Shown here in pieces: positions 8,095 through 18,100 of a stretch of DNA of 64,000 bases. The translations under genes were made by a program, and so were the position numbers. Within the stretch, counting starts at the first letter, position 1, and each line of letters begins with the position of its first letter. The stretch is taken from positions 62,001 to 126,000 of the forward strand of contig JADJKB010000008.1 in NCBI GenBank assembly GCA_016706225.1, written 5' to 3'. The notes beneath the pieces are model-generated. The model saw nothing but the letters and a program-made list of their open reading frames with translations. It was not told the origin of the DNA and did not search any database. Origin of the DNA: Myxococcales bacterium. Its GTDB lineage: Bacteria; Myxococcota_A; Polyangia; Polyangiales; Polyangiaceae.

Positions 8095-9815
8095 CGCTTG
8101 GGATCGTCTACGGCCCGCCAAGCGGGTTCTTGCTCCCGAACCCGCTCTTCGACCTCGGCGTCTGGCGGGCTCGGCCCGAACGCCGCCTGTTCGACCTCCC
8201 CGGCCCAGACCACGACGTCTTCGGCCCGGCGGCTGCGGGCCACCGAGGCGACATGTCGCGGCGTCGCGTCGCCCGGCGTGGTCCACGGCTTGCCCATTCG
8301 TGCGGCCCATTCGACGAGCCGCGCTAGTAGGGCCCTGCGCCGTGAAACAAGACTGATTTGGAGGCTTCCCGCCAGAGGTAGGTCCTTCACCAGGGTCGAG
8401 TGCCAAGCCGCGGAGACCTCCAGCCGGGCGCCCTCGACTCGATTGACCGGTGCGAGCTCGAAACGCCCCTCGTCGTCGGTAGTCGTCCTGGCCGCGACAC
8501 CATCCGAGGCGAAAGCCGGTAGGATCACGGTCAAGGTCGCCCCGCCCACCGGGGTCGCTTCGTGGGCGTCGTACACCCGGCCGCGCCATCCGGAGCGTTC
8601 GGGACCCGCCTCGATGACCTCCAAGGATGGCCGTCCCGGAGGCAGGCTGAGGCGGTCTCGTTCAGGTTTTTCCGTTCGCGGCGGGCGCCACCAGCTACGC
8701 ACGACCCACGCGCCGACAGCTAGCGCCGCGATGACCCAGGGGAATCGGCGCCATGGGCTAGGGGGTGAGACTGGGACGCTGACGGTGATGGGCTCAGTCG
8801 CGAGCCACCACGGAACCTCCGGCAGGTAGCGCAGGGTCACGGGCACGACGCCCGCCGCGGGCAAGGGAAACAAGGCAGTGACTCGGGAGGAGCCAGCGTG
8901 CACGGGCGCCGTTCCGACGCTGTCGTTTCCCACCACCATCTCGATCGCACCGCTCGGCACGGCCCCAACGCTGGACCCGACAGCGACATCGATGCTCAAG
9001 CCGGAGCTCGGATCAGCGGGCCCCAGTTTGCCCGCGGTCGAAAGCACGACCCGCACGTTGCGCTGGATCGTCGCCGAGCGCCGCGCAGGCTGCACGGTAT
9101 CCGAGCCAGCGAACTCCGCCACGAGTTCGGCCAGACCCGGCATTCCCAGATCCCGCGAGTGGAAGCTGACCTCGGCGCGTTCGCCCGAGCGCAGCGCAGT
9201 GCGCCCGAGCTCTCTCGTCGAACCATCACGCTCTTTGAGCAAGAGGCGGATCTGCAGCGCCTCGTCGATGGGCTCATCGTTGGGCTCTACCCGCGCGTCG
9301 AGCCAGACCGTATGCGTCTCCCGCTCCAGCGCGAGCTGAACGGGCGCCGGCGAAAACGCAAGCAGCAGGCTGCGCCGGGACGAGTCGACATCGAGCGTGA
9401 CCTCCCCGCGGTCGTGGAAGCGATCCCCCTCGAACGCCACCTGCAACGCGGCGCGCCGCTCCAGCGTGGTGAAGGCCAGGCAGAACGCGCCGGCCCCGTC
9501 CGTGTCGACGAGCAGCTCTTCGGCGCTGGGGTGGATGTGGTTCTGCGCCGTCGTGCCGCACCCGAGCGACCTGCCAAGCTTCAGCACTGGCCCCCCCCGT
9601 TCCCGCGCTGCGCTGACCCTCAGGCGGGCTTGGCCGAGCGGGCGGCCGGTATCGTCCCGCACCGAGCCACGCAGCTCGATGCGGCCGTCTTTCAGCGCGG
9701 CTCGCGCATCGACCTGGGTGTTGCCCCGAACCTGCACTTTCACGGCCCACGCGCGCGGAGCCCACGCCACCAGCACGGTCAGCAAGAAGACACGGAGCGA
9801 GGCGGGTGAGCGCAT
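8091..9815 (-). CDS. Envelope protein with tandem Ig/carboxypeptidase-regulatory-like domains around one membrane helix
   Basis: A 574-residue protein of unknown function. A signal peptide (MRSPASLRVFLLTVLVAW..RAWA) leads into about 330 extracytoplasmic residues made of beta-sandwich segments; GSVRDDTGRPLGQARLRVSA is a carboxypeptidase-regulatory-like motif near residue 50. One membrane helix follows (about 355-373, flanked by SPWRRFPW and RSWWRPPR), then a cytoplasmic half that contains a second similar module ('GRVYDAHEATPVGGATLTV', 'TTDDEGRFELAPV', near 415-460) and a charged C-terminus. Finding the same extracellular-type fold on both sides of a helix is odd: either the N-terminal signal is retained and the topology is reversed, or the second module is cytosolic. 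Lies directly upstream of ftsY. Confidence 0.72.
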   Translation of the reverse strand: MRSPASLRVFLLTVLVAWAPRAWAVKVQVRGNTQVDARAALKDGRIELRGSVRDDTGRPLGQARLRVSAARERGGPVLKLGRSLGCGTTAQNHIHPSAEELLVDTDGAGAFCLAFTTLERRAALQVAFEGDRFHDRGEVTLDVDSSRRSLLLAFSPAPVQLALERETHTVWLDARVEPNDEPIDEALQIRLLLKERDGSTRELGRTALRSGERAEVSFHSRDLGMPGLAELVAEFAGSDTVQPARRSATIQRNVRVVLSTAGKLGPADPSSGLSIDVAVGSSVGAVPSGAIEMVVGNDSVGTAPVHAGSSRVTALFPLPAAGVVPVTLRYLPEVPWWLATEPITVSVPVSPPSPWRRFPWVIAALAVGAWVVRSWWRPPRTEKPERDRLSLPPGRPSLEVIEAGPERSGWRGRVYDAHEATPVGGATLTVILPAFASDGVAARTTTDDEGRFELAPVNRVEGARLEVSAAWHSTLVKDLPLAGSLQISLVSRRRALLARLVEWAARMGKPWTTPGDATPRHVASVARSRRAEDVVVWAGEVEQAAFGPSPPDAEVEERVREQEPAWRAVDDPKR

Positions 9816-9940
9816 GAAGTCCGATGTAGGAGTAGCCGCGCCCGAGCATAACTCCGATTGAAGTCCGAACGCTCCCGAACCGTCTCATTAGGCAGAGCGA
9901 AATGCATCCATGATGGTGACGGCAGGCGGCACTCGGGTCG

Positions 9941-9949
9941 TGGTAGGCT
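9941..9949 (+). promoter_or_regulatory. Extended -10-like element, TGGTAGGCT, close to a start codon
   Basis: TGGTAGGCT sits 8 nt before the preferred ATG at 9958. The same arrangement recurs before 51229 and 51905, suggesting leaderless or near-leaderless transcripts. No convincing -35 element is seen. Confidence 0.35.
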
Positions 9950-9957
9950 GCGGGCAA

Positions 9958-10767
9958 ATGCCCCGGGCGGCTCGCCGTATCCTGACGCTGCTCGTCACGC
10001 TGACGTTGCTGGTCGTCACCACGATTGCTGCCGCTGAGGACAGGGTGGACAAGGCCACCGATCAGCTGAAGAACAGCGACGACTTCCGAGTCCGCACGCA
10101 GGCGGCTCTGGCCCTCGGTGCCTCCAAGAGCAAACGCGCGGTCGAACCGCTGTGCGCCGGCCTCGAAGACTCGAATACCACCGTGCGCGCGGCGTCGGCC
10201 GCGGCGCTCGGCAAGCTCAAGCAAGGCGGCGAAGACTGTCTGAACACGCGGCTCGACGAAGAGGAAAACTCCACCGTCAAGTCATCCATCAAGAAGGCGC
10301 TCACGCTACTCAAGTCGGCCTCCGAGCCTGCCATCACCGCCAGCACCAAGGTCTATCTGATGATCGCGAAGGCCAGCGACAAGAGCGGCAGGAGCGGTGA
10401 TGAGATCGTGAAGATGGTCCGGAAAGCCATGCTCAAGGCAGCTGGTAAGGAAGACGGCTACGTGATTGCACCCGCTGACGAAACGCCCGCCCAGGCCAAG
10501 AAACGCCTATCCAAGTGGAAGAGCGTGAAGGCCTTCTACCTGTCCCCGAAGGTGCTCGAGCCGCGGTACTCTGGCGGCTCGCTCCAGATCAAGATCGACG
10601 TCGCCATCTTCACCTACCCGGGCAAAGCGCTGAAGGGCAGCATCCCCGTCAAGCTCACCCAGGACGGCGTGTCCGGCCGTGACACGTCGAGCGAGGACGA
10701 TTTGATTCGCATGGCTTCGGAGCGCGCGGTCGAGAAGTTCTCGGCGAACATGGAGCGAATTCAGTGA
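9958..10767 (+). CDS. Secreted HEAT-repeat protein
   Basis: A 269-residue exported protein. From the ATG at 9958 it begins with a signal peptide (MPRAARRILTLLVTLTLLVVTTIAAA); upstream in-frame ATGs at 9910 and 9913 would bury this signal, so 9958 is preferred, although it has no good ribosome-binding site. Residues about 30-120 are HEAT repeats: 'DFRVRTQAALALGASKSKRAVEPL' and 'NTTVRAASAAALGKLKQGGE' type units. Residues 120-269 form a separate mixed alpha/beta part ('STKVYLMIAKASDKS', 'ASERAVEKFSANME'). It is a periplasmic scaffold or cofactor of unknown role. It stands alone between divergent and convergent neighbours. Confidence 0.78.
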   Translation: MPRAARRILTLLVTLTLLVVTTIAAAEDRVDKATDQLKNSDDFRVRTQAALALGASKSKRAVEPLCAGLEDSNTTVRAASAAALGKLKQGGEDCLNTRLDEEENSTVKSSIKKALTLLKSASEPAITASTKVYLMIAKASDKSGRSGDEIVKMVRKAMLKAAGKEDGYVIAPADETPAQAKKRLSKWKSVKAFYLSPKVLEPRYSGGSLQIKIDVAIFTYPGKALKGSIPVKLTQDGVSGRDTSSEDDLIRMASERAVEKFSANMERIQ

Positions 10768-10967
10768 GCCTTCCCGATGTCTTCGAGACCCCGGCGCAAG
10801 GCCCGTTCTCGCTCTCGGGGCTCCTCGGCCACTCGCTTGGCGGGCAGGGGAACCGCCTGAAAAACACCGCGTCAGCCCAGCAAATTGTGACGAATGCTCC
10901 CGAGCACCCTACGATGCGAGCGGGGGCGCCCGCGTGCGGTCTCCGAACGGACTGAGGAAAAGTCATC

Positions 10968-11756
10968 ATGGCAGAAGCGGCAACCGCACCGGCGGCAGGC
11001 GGAGGGCGCCATCAGCGTCGCCTCCGAAACTACCTGCTGGATACCCATTTTCAGCTCAAGTACACGGCGTACCTCGTGGCGATCGCCATCGTGCTGAGTG
11101 GTTCGCTCGGTTTCATCCTGTATCGCACCAGCAACGCGGTGCTTGCCCAGAGTTACTCCACCGTGAGCAAGGGCGAACAGGTCGTGTCGTACGGCAAGCA
11201 GGTCGTTGAAGAGAGCCGCAAGGTGAGCGCCGTCGTCCAGATGAACATCGTCAAGGACGAGACCTACCAGGACAATCCAGCGCTGCTCGAGGCCTTCAAG
11301 ACCGACGCACAATCCCAGGACGACCGTCTGAAGAAGCAGCAAGACGAGCTCGAGGCACAGTCAGCCAGCCTGAAACAGCAGTCCGCCGACATCGCGAATC
11401 AGCAGAAGACCATGCTCTCGTCGTTGACAGCGGTCTTGTTGCTGCTCGTCGTGGGCATCGGAGTCGCTGGCATTCTCGTCACGCACAAGGTTGCCGGACC
11501 CATCTACAAGATGAAGCGGCAAATCCGCGAGGTCGGCGAGGGCAAGCTCAAGATCCCCGGCAAGCTCCGCAAAGGGGACGAGCTGGTGGACTTCTTCGAA
11601 GCGTTCAACGACATGGTCGTCAACTGGCGGAAGCGCCAGGAAGACGAGATCGCGCTGCTCGACGAGGCGATGAAGAAGCTCGAAGGCAGTGTGGCGGCCG
11701 GCGAGATGGAGACGCTGCGAAAGCTACGCGCGGACATGCAGTCGACGCTCGATTGA
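10968..11756 (+). CDS. Two-TM membrane protein with periplasmic coiled coil and HAMP-like domain
   Basis: A 262-residue inner-membrane protein. After an Ala-rich head, 'RNYLLDTHFQLKYTAYLVAI' leads into the first helix (about 35-57). A periplasmic segment of about 90 residues becomes a Gln-rich coiled coil ('KKQQDELEAQSASLKQQSAD'). The second helix (about 149-170) is followed by 'VAGPIYKMKRQIREVGEGKL', a HAMP start, and a coiled-coil tail. There is no output domain. The RBS GAGGAAAAG precedes ATG 10968. This layout is shared by short 'signal protein' relatives of chemoreceptors and kinases in deltaproteobacteria, which are thought to pass a signal to separate partners. Confidence 0.75.
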   Translation: MAEAATAPAAGGGRHQRRLRNYLLDTHFQLKYTAYLVAIAIVLSGSLGFILYRTSNAVLAQSYSTVSKGEQVVSYGKQVVEESRKVSAVVQMNIVKDETYQDNPALLEAFKTDAQSQDDRLKKQQDELEAQSASLKQQSADIANQQKTMLSSLTAVLLLLVVGIGVAGILVTHKVAGPIYKMKRQIREVGEGKLKIPGKLRKGDELVDFFEAFNDMVVNWRKRQEDEIALLDEAMKKLEGSVAAGEMETLRKLRADMQSTLD

Positions 11757-11772
11757 AGCCTTCCCGCGGCGC

Positions 11773-12228
11773 TCAAAACGCAGCCTGGGCGTACTCGACA
11801 ACCGGTGTACCGTCGTCGAAGGTGACACTGGCAGCGTCGAAGCGCATGCGGTCGACGCTCGAGTCGTGTTTGTACCGAGCCCTCCACAACCGCTCGCCGG
11901 CGCGGCGGACTCGCTGGCGCTTTTTCAGGTTGATACTGCCAAAGCCGGTCGTCCAGGCGCCGCTGCCTCGGGTCCGGACCTCCACTACGATGATGGTGCG
12001 GTCTTGCCGAGCGACCACGTCGAGCTCGAGGCGCCCGAGGCGCAAGTTGGTGGCGACGATGTGGCAGCCGTGCTGTCGCAGATAATGGACGACCGCTCGC
12101 TCCGCGCTGCCACCCAGCGCGAGTTTGTCGACGCGGGGAGCGCTACGGGTTCTTGCCGTCGTTGCCGCAGTTGGAGACTGCGGAGCTGCACGGCACGCCG
12201 CCGCTGGTCGGGACGTACTTCGAGCCAT
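11773..12228 (-). CDS. YraN/UPF0102 family nuclease-fold protein
   Basis: A PD-(D/E)XK-fold protein of the YraN family, small bacterial proteins with a predicted Holliday-junction-resolvase-like fold. The core spans about residues 35-120: GGSAERAVVHYLRQHGCHIVATN, LRLGRLELDVVARQDRTIIVVEVRTR and GSINLKKRQRVRRAGERL. In most relatives the metal-binding signature is GEIDLI...FVEVK; here the Glu and Asp (LELD) are kept, but the lysine of EVK is Arg (EVR), so catalysis is doubtful. The start is uncertain: the ATG at 12228 overlaps the upstream lipoprotein gene by 86 bp, and the conserved fold begins only near 12130, so a non-ATG start may be used. Confidence 0.75.
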   Translation of the reverse strand: MARSTSRPAAACRAAPQSPTAATTARTRSAPRVDKLALGGSAERAVVHYLRQHGCHIVATNLRLGRLELDVVARQDRTIIVVEVRTRGSGAWTTGFGSINLKKRQRVRRAGERLWRARYKHDSSVDRMRFDAASVTFDDGTPVVEYAQAAF

Positions 12229-12772
12229 CCTTGATGCAATAACTTCCGGCCAGCTGCGCGGAGCCGAGCCCGAGATCATCGATCAGCTTCTCGCAAGAAA
12301 AGCCGCTGGGGCAGTCGCAGTAGCGCGCGTTGGGATCCGGGCCGTCGCAGCGACACGAGCAGTAGACCGAGTCCTTCACGCCGTCCCCACCGTGTTCCGG
12401 GGAGGCAGCGGCGGTACGGGTCACCAGCTGCGCAGGCACCGCGACGTCGATCGAGTCGCCGGCGTTGGCGCCGCTCGTCCCGGGGACGCGGCAGCGTTTG
12501 GGGTCTGTCGCCGGCAACTTGAGGTCTCCCTCGGTCTGCCCGTACGGACAACTGACGCGCCCGCGGAAGTGATTCACGAGGCACACGCGGGTGTCGCACT
12601 GGAACGACCGGCTCTCGACGTTGACCTCGCTCTCGTCGTAGCCGCCGAAAGTGGTCTGGTACTCGTCCTCGGGGGTGCAGGGGTCGCCAACGCCCCCGGG
12701 CTCGCACGCGAGCGCACCGAGGCCCAAAGAAGACGCCAGGAAGAGCCAAATAGCCGGAATCGGACGTGTCAT
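12143..12772 (-). CDS. Cysteine-rich lipoprotein
   Basis: A 209-residue predicted lipoprotein of unknown function. MTRPIPAIWLFLASSLGLGALAC ends with a lipobox (GALAC), followed by a chain with about 13 cysteines, including 'VYCSCRCDGPDPNARYCDC' near residue 140. The spacing suggests disulfide-knotted, EGF-like or similar repeats. This kind of short, Cys-rich, 'GDPCTPEDEY'-containing lipoprotein is common in Myxococcota. The ATG at 12772 opens the signal peptide; the longer upstream frame is not signal-like. Its 3' end overlaps the likely start of the YraN gene, so the two are probably translated from one mRNA. Confidence 0.75.
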   Translation of the reverse strand: MTRPIPAIWLFLASSLGLGALACEPGGVGDPCTPEDEYQTTFGGYDESEVNVESRSFQCDTRVCLVNHFRGRVSCPYGQTEGDLKLPATDPKRCRVPGTSGANAGDSIDVAVPAQLVTRTAAASPEHGGDGVKDSVYCSCRCDGPDPNARYCDCPSGFSCEKLIDDLGLGSAQLAGSYCIKDGSKYVPTSGGVPCSSAVSNCGNDGKNP

Positions 12773-13259
12773 AGTGTGCTCGCCACCTGTCGCGTTCAGT
12801 GTTCGCCGGAATGCACTCTGCTGCTTAGTCGCCGCACCGCACCAGGACGTGCGCTCGCGAAAAGCTAGTCGACCGCAGCGAGACCCGTCAACGCGAAAGG
12901 GACCCAAGGGTTCCTGCGGGCTTGAGTGTCGAAGCTCACGCCGGCAGCGAGGTCTGCTCGACCACGACCCAGAAGGTCGGGTCGAGGGGCGCCGCGGGCC
13001 CGGTGCGGCAGACCCGCCGCCTTCCCGCGAACACGGTGCCCGCAACCTTCGGGGAGCCGGCTGCCGACGCAATCGGAAATTCCCGTGTGGTGACGCTTGA
13101 CAACCCTGCGCGGGCCCACCTAACATCAGCCCGGCCGCGCGTGGTATCTATCGGTTCTCATTGAACTTTTTGATGCCAACTCCTGGGGGCTCCGAATCAG
13201 AGCCGCCGGTGCGTGGGCTACCCGAGCGCCCGAAGCCCCCATTTTTAAAGCGAGGATCC
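12773..13259. other. Divergent intergenic region, 487 bp
   Basis: This gap separates the minus-strand lipoprotein from the plus-strand Glt-like block. It holds the promoter at 13097-13126. Short frames exist on both strands, but none has a good start, ribosome-binding site or recognisable domain. The long leader (about 127 nt from the predicted transcription start to the ATG at 13260) may carry regulation. Confidence 0.5.
13097..13126 (+). promoter_or_regulatory. Sigma-70-type promoter of the Glt-like operon
   Basis: TTGACA (perfect -35), an 18-bp spacer and TAACAT (4/6) lie about 135 bp before the first TPR gene. It is the best promoter-like site in the gap. Confidence 0.6.
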
Positions 13260-15119
13260 ATGTTCCGAAAGCGCCTTGTCGCCGCCTGCGTGGCGGCCAC
13301 CGCCGCACTGGGAATCGTCAGCACCACCGATGCGGTCGCGCAAGAAGTGATCGATCTCGATGCGGAAGCGGCGAAGCCGGCGAAGAAGCCGGCGGGAAAA
13401 GCGCCTGCCAAACCCGCAGCGAAGGGTGCCGCGAAGGCGGACCCCAAAAAGGGCGGTGATGCCAAGGGCGACGCCAAAGGCGACGCAAAGGGCGACGCAA
13501 AGGGCGACGCAAAGGGCGACGCCAAGAAGGGCGGAGTCGACATCGATCTGGATGAAGGCCAGCCGACCGAGCAAGGTCCCGTCGTAGCCGGTCAGATGAC
13601 CGAAGAGGCGGCGGCCGCCAAGAAGCTCTTCGATCGCGAGCGCTGGAACGAGGCGGCACAGGCTCTGTTCCGCGTCGTCAACGGCGAGACGAGCGACGAC
13701 CCGGGCAACAAACAACTGGCGCAGTACTACCTCGCCATCGCGCTCTATCGCCTGAAGTTCTACCAGGCGAGCTACGCGCTCTTCAGCCAGATCGCCGACA
13801 ACAAGAATCACCTGAAATTCAAGGAGACGCTGCTGTGGCTGGCGAAGCTCGCCACGCAGCTCCCCGAGCCGGCCGACATCATCGAGCGCGTGGGTAAGTA
13901 CAGCGACGATCAGGTCGCCCGGTTCGACAACGAACAGCAGCGCGATCTGTTCTGGCAGCTCAACTACATGCTGGGTCGCTACAAGTACCGCAACCGGCAG
14001 TACGAAGAGGCCATTCGCCTGTTCCAGAAGGTCGACCGCAAGAGCGAATACTACGTGAAGAGCCAGTTCTTCACGGGCATCAGCTACGTACAGCTCCGCA
14101 AGAGTGTGCCCGCGGTGCAGTCGTTCCAGCGCATCGAAAAGTTGATCGACGAAGGTGCCGAGGGAGTGGAGGACGAAGATCGTCTGCGCGACCTCGCTTA
14201 CCTGTCGATGGCGCGAACCTACTACTCGGCGTCCATCAAGCTAGACCCGGAGAGCAACACCCCGCAGGTCGATGAGAAGAAGCTGAGCGCGGCGGTCAAG
14301 TACTGGAACCAAATCCAGCCCGCCAGCGAGTACTGGCTCGACGCGCTTTTCGAGCAGTCTTGGGCTTACTTCATGGCCGGCGATTACCCGCACGCCCTCG
14401 GGAACATCCACACCATCCAGTCGCCGTACTTCCCGAACTCGTTCTATCCGGAAGCGGAAGTGCTCAAGGCGGTCATCTACTTCGCCAACTGCAACTACGA
14501 GGGAGCGACCATCGTGGTCGCTCGCTTCAACAAGAAGTTCGTACCCATCCGCGACGAACTCGAGAAGGTGCTCAAGCGCTTCAAGGGTGAGAACCAGGAG
14601 GAGCCGTTCTTCAAGTTCCTGAAGGAAGTGCGCGAGGGCAAGGCCAGCCTCGACTCGAAGATCAAGCCCATCGTCGAGAACGCACTCTCCGATCGACAGC
14701 TGCTCCGCAACATCGAGTACGTCCGGATCTTGGACGACGAGATGGAGCGCTACCGCAAGTCGCCCCCCGCGTTCCGCGGCTCTGCAGTGGGCAAACAGGT
14801 CGAAGATTCGCTGAAGATCGCCCGCGACCTTGCCGTGCGTCAGGCCGGAGAGCTGGCGATGCTGCGCTACCAGCGCAACGTCGACGAACTCAACGAGCAT
14901 CTGCGAAACGGCGAGAAAATCTTGATCGACATCACGGCGGCCCAGCGCAACTTGCTCGACGAGAAGATCAGCAAGGGCCAGGTCAGCAAGGCTGAATCGA
15001 AGATTTACGGCGTCGTCAAACCGGACGAGGAGCACGTGCTGTGGCCCTTCGACGGTGAGTACTGGCGTGACGAGCTCGGCTTCTACCGTCAGGTGGTCGA
15101 GTCGGCGTGTGGGAGGTAA
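13260..15119 (+). CDS. Secreted TPR protein, GltC/NfsC-like (first gene of the Glt-like block)
   Basis: A 619-residue periplasmic protein. The signal peptide MFRKRLVAACVAATAALG..DAVAQ is followed by a Lys/Ala/Pro-rich linker holding six tandem GDAK units, then TPR-like helices from about residue 115 on ('EEAAAAKKLFDRERWNEAAQ', 'QLAQYYLAIALYRLKFYQAS', 'QYEEAIRLFQKVDRKSEYYV') to the C-terminus. ATG 13260 is chosen because it opens the signal peptide and is preceded by GAGG. The next gene starts 5 bp after its stop, so they are co-translated. In M. xanthus GltC (and paralog NfsC) is a periplasmic TPR protein of similar length in the same trans-envelope complex; assignment rests on architecture and gene order, not alignment. 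Confidence 0.8.
   Translation: MFRKRLVAACVAATAALGIVSTTDAVAQEVIDLDAEAAKPAKKPAGKAPAKPAAKGAAKADPKKGGDAKGDAKGDAKGDAKGDAKGDAKKGGVDIDLDEGQPTEQGPVVAGQMTEEAAAAKKLFDRERWNEAAQALFRVVNGETSDDPGNKQLAQYYLAIALYRLKFYQASYALFSQIADNKNHLKFKETLLWLAKLATQLPEPADIIERVGKYSDDQVARFDNEQQRDLFWQLNYMLGRYKYRNRQYEEAIRLFQKVDRKSEYYVKSQFFTGISYVQLRKSVPAVQSFQRIEKLIDEGAEGVEDEDRLRDLAYLSMARTYYSASIKLDPESNTPQVDEKKLSAAVKYWNQIQPASEYWLDALFEQSWAYFMAGDYPHALGNIHTIQSPYFPNSFYPEAEVLKAVIYFANCNYEGATIVVARFNKKFVPIRDELEKVLKRFKGENQEEPFFKFLKEVREGKASLDSKIKPIVENALSDRQLLRNIEYVRILDDEMERYRKSPPAFRGSAVGKQVEDSLKIARDLAVRQAGELAMLRYQRNVDELNEHLRNGEKILIDITAAQRNLLDEKISKGQVSKAESKIYGVVKPDEEHVLWPFDGEYWRDELGFYRQVVESACGR
13455..13526 (+). repeat. Six tandem 12-bp repeats encoding GDAK
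   Basis: Six in-frame copies of GGCGACGC(A/C)AA(G/A) encode (GDAK)x6 in the linker of the GltC-like protein. Three copies are identical at the DNA level, implying recent slippage or expansion. Confidence 0.9.
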
Positions 15120-15124
15120 ATAGA

Positions 15125-18100
15125 ATGAAGTCCCTCAAAGCGTTTTCCCTGCTGGCGGCTCTCCTGGGCACGTTGATCGTCGCCCCGGCGACGTCGGCGG
15201 CGGCCGACGATCTTTCGAGCTCTTGTGTGGGCCCGGAGGCGAAAAAGACCCTGAGCGAGTGCCCGGGCGGACCGAGCAAGTTCACCGTCGGTGGCAAGCG
15301 CCCTGCCGCGTTCAAGAGTGCGCCTCCGCCTCGCGAGCGCAAGGACTCGAGCAATGCCAAACCGACGAACCCGACAGAGGCCATGGCCGCCGGGCAGCGC
15401 GATACCCGTAAGAACCGCCTGCAGGCGCGCTCGCGCGCGCTCTTGATCACGGAGATCCAGGGACTCGAGCGCTTGTACCGGAACACGCCGAAGAAGTCGG
15501 CAGATCGACCGCAGCTCATCCGGCGACTCGCCGAAGGCTACGTCGAGCTCGAGAGCGCAGCCCTGCGTGACAAGACCGCGGCGGACGTGAAGGCACAGGA
15601 CTACAAGAAGAAGAACCCGAGCCAGGCCGCCAAGGCTCGCAGCGACGCCTCGTCAGCGAAGAAGATCGTCGTCGCCGCTCGTAAGAGCGCCATCAAGTAC
15701 TACATCTTGATGAAGTCGGCGTACCCGAACTACTCGCGCCTGGACGAGGTGCTCTACTACCTCGCCTACGAGTATGAGCAGGCGGGCGACCTGACCAATG
15801 CCCGCAAGATCTACTTCGAGCTGATCGAGAAGGCGCCCAAGTCGCCCTACATTCCCAACGCCTATCTGGCGTTCGGTGAGCTCTTTTTCCAGGAAGCTCA
15901 GGGCGACCCGGCCAAGTGGGATCTGGCGGCCGCGGCTTACAAAGAGGTGATCAAGTACCCGCCGCCGGACAACAAGGTCTACGGCTTTGCTCGCTACAAG
16001 CTCGGCTACGTGCACTGGAACAAGACCGAGTTCGCCGACGCCTTGAACGAATTCAAGAAGGTCATCGAGTACGGCGACCAGTACGCGGCCTTGCCCAACG
16101 CGGCCCAGCTCGCCAAGAGCGCTCGCCGGGACATGATCCCGGTGTATGCGGCCAGCGGGCAACCGGATCGCGCCTTCAACTTCTTCAAGCCGCTGTCGGG
16201 CGACAAGGGTGGCGAGCAGTCGAAGACCATCGACATGCTCAATGACCTCGGTCTCGCCTACATCGACACCGGGCACTACAAGGAGGGTATCGCCCTCTAT
16301 CGTGACCTCTTGAGCCGCGACAAGGGCCCGAAGAGCTGTCACTACCAGACGCAGATCACCGTCGCGACCCAGGCCATGAAGTCGTCGGACAAGGACGGCA
16401 TCAAGAAAGAGCTCGAGACCCAGCTCGCGATGCGCAACGCCTTCATGAAGGAGAGCCATCCCGCGGACAAGAAGCTCGAGTGTGCCAACCGCACCGCGGA
16501 GCTCCTAGCCGAAAGCGCCATGGCGTGGCACCTCGAGGCCGTCGGCTCCGGCGGCGTGCGAGGCACCGGGGACAAGAAGACGATGGATCTGGCGGCCTAC
16601 CTCTACAAGAAGGTCGCCGAGAACTTCGATCGCGCAGAGTTCAGCAAGTTCGAGTTCCCGCGCATCGTCAAGAGCGACTGGCCGACCCTGTACAAGATCA
16701 AGTACGCGATGTCGGACTTGCTCTACTTCCAGCAGCGCTGGGACGAGTGCGGTCCGGCCTTCGACTCGGTCGTTGCCGAGGACCCGAAGGGCGAGAGCGC
16801 GGCTGAGGCCGCCTACGCCTCGGTGCTCTGCTACCAGAAGATGTACGACGCGATGTACAAGGGCCAGTCCGACCGCAAGGGCAAGGGCCTCGGCCCGACG
16901 GGCGCCGACTCCAAGGATCGCGAAGCCAAGAAGGGCGAGTGGGAGAAGTTCAAGCCCAAGGAGTTTACCAGCCTCCAGAAGGGCATGATCCAGGCCTTCA
17001 ACCGCTACGTCTGTTACATCACGCCGGCCAAGGGCGACAAGACCGCCGAGGACCAGTACGTCGAGGTCAAGTTCGCCCGCGCGCGTACCTACTACGAGGC
17101 GCAGCACTGGGAGGAGGCCGCGCTCGCGTTCCGCGACGTTGCCATCAACCACTCGACCCATGACTCCGGCATGTACGCCGCGAACCTCTACCTCGAGGCC
17201 TTGAACGTGCTCGGTGGCCGCGCCGACCCACCCCGCCCGACGTGCTTCGACGACATGGGTAAGGACGTGCCGACCTTCCTGAAGCTCTACTGCGAGGGCA
17301 AGAAGGCCGACGACAACAAGGAGAACTGCGAGCTCCTCAGCCGGATCCAGTTCGACATCCAGCGCTTGCGCGCTCAGAAGACGGTCGAGCTCGCGGACTC
17401 ACAGCTCGAGAAGGGCAACAGCAAAGAGGCTGTCGACAACTACAAGAAGGGCGCGGATGCCTACTTGGAGATGTGGCGCGGCTACTGCGAAGGCCCGTTG
17501 TCGAAGGGTGAGAAGCCGAAGCAGTGTGAGAAGGCGAGCGAAATCGTCTACAACATGGCGCGCGCCTACCAGGCCGGCCGGCTCCTCGCGAAGTCGATTC
17601 AAGCCCGCCTCATTCTCCTCGATCCCAAGTACGGGATGGAGAAGTCCGACCTGGCCCAGAAGGCAACGTACGAGATCGGCGGTAACTACCAGGCCATCGC
17701 TGTGTACGACCGCGCAGCGGACTTCTTCGAGCGCTACGTCGAGCAGACCTGCGGGAAGCTGAGGAAGTGCGGCGAGGAAGCGGACAAGGCCCTCAGCGAC
17801 GCCGTGGTGCTGCGCTTGGGCCTGGGCCAGGATGACAAGGCCATCGACGACGCGAACAAGTTCAACCGCTACTTCGGGGCGCGCAAGCCCGATCAGGTTG
17901 CTCAGATCGCCTTCGCCATCTCCGCGCATTACGGAGAGAAGAAGGACTGGGGCAACGTCGCCAAGCGGCTGGGCGGCGCAATGCGCCAGATTGATTCCAA
18001 GGCGACGTTGGACGTCCGAGTCCAAGCCCATGCACTGATGGGACGCGCCCTCAAGGAGTCGAAGAAGAACGCTGCCAACGAGTACGGCGCCGTCGTCAAG

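Noticed and set aside
12938..13110. A minus-strand frame ending in a protein-like FWVVVEQTSLPA
   Set aside because: No ATG, only TTG-type starts, no ribosome-binding site or domain, and it overlaps the promoter of the Glt-like block.
13455..13526. GDAK repeat as a CRISPR-like or regulatory repeat
   Set aside because: It is in frame, without spacers, and encodes a regular protein linker.
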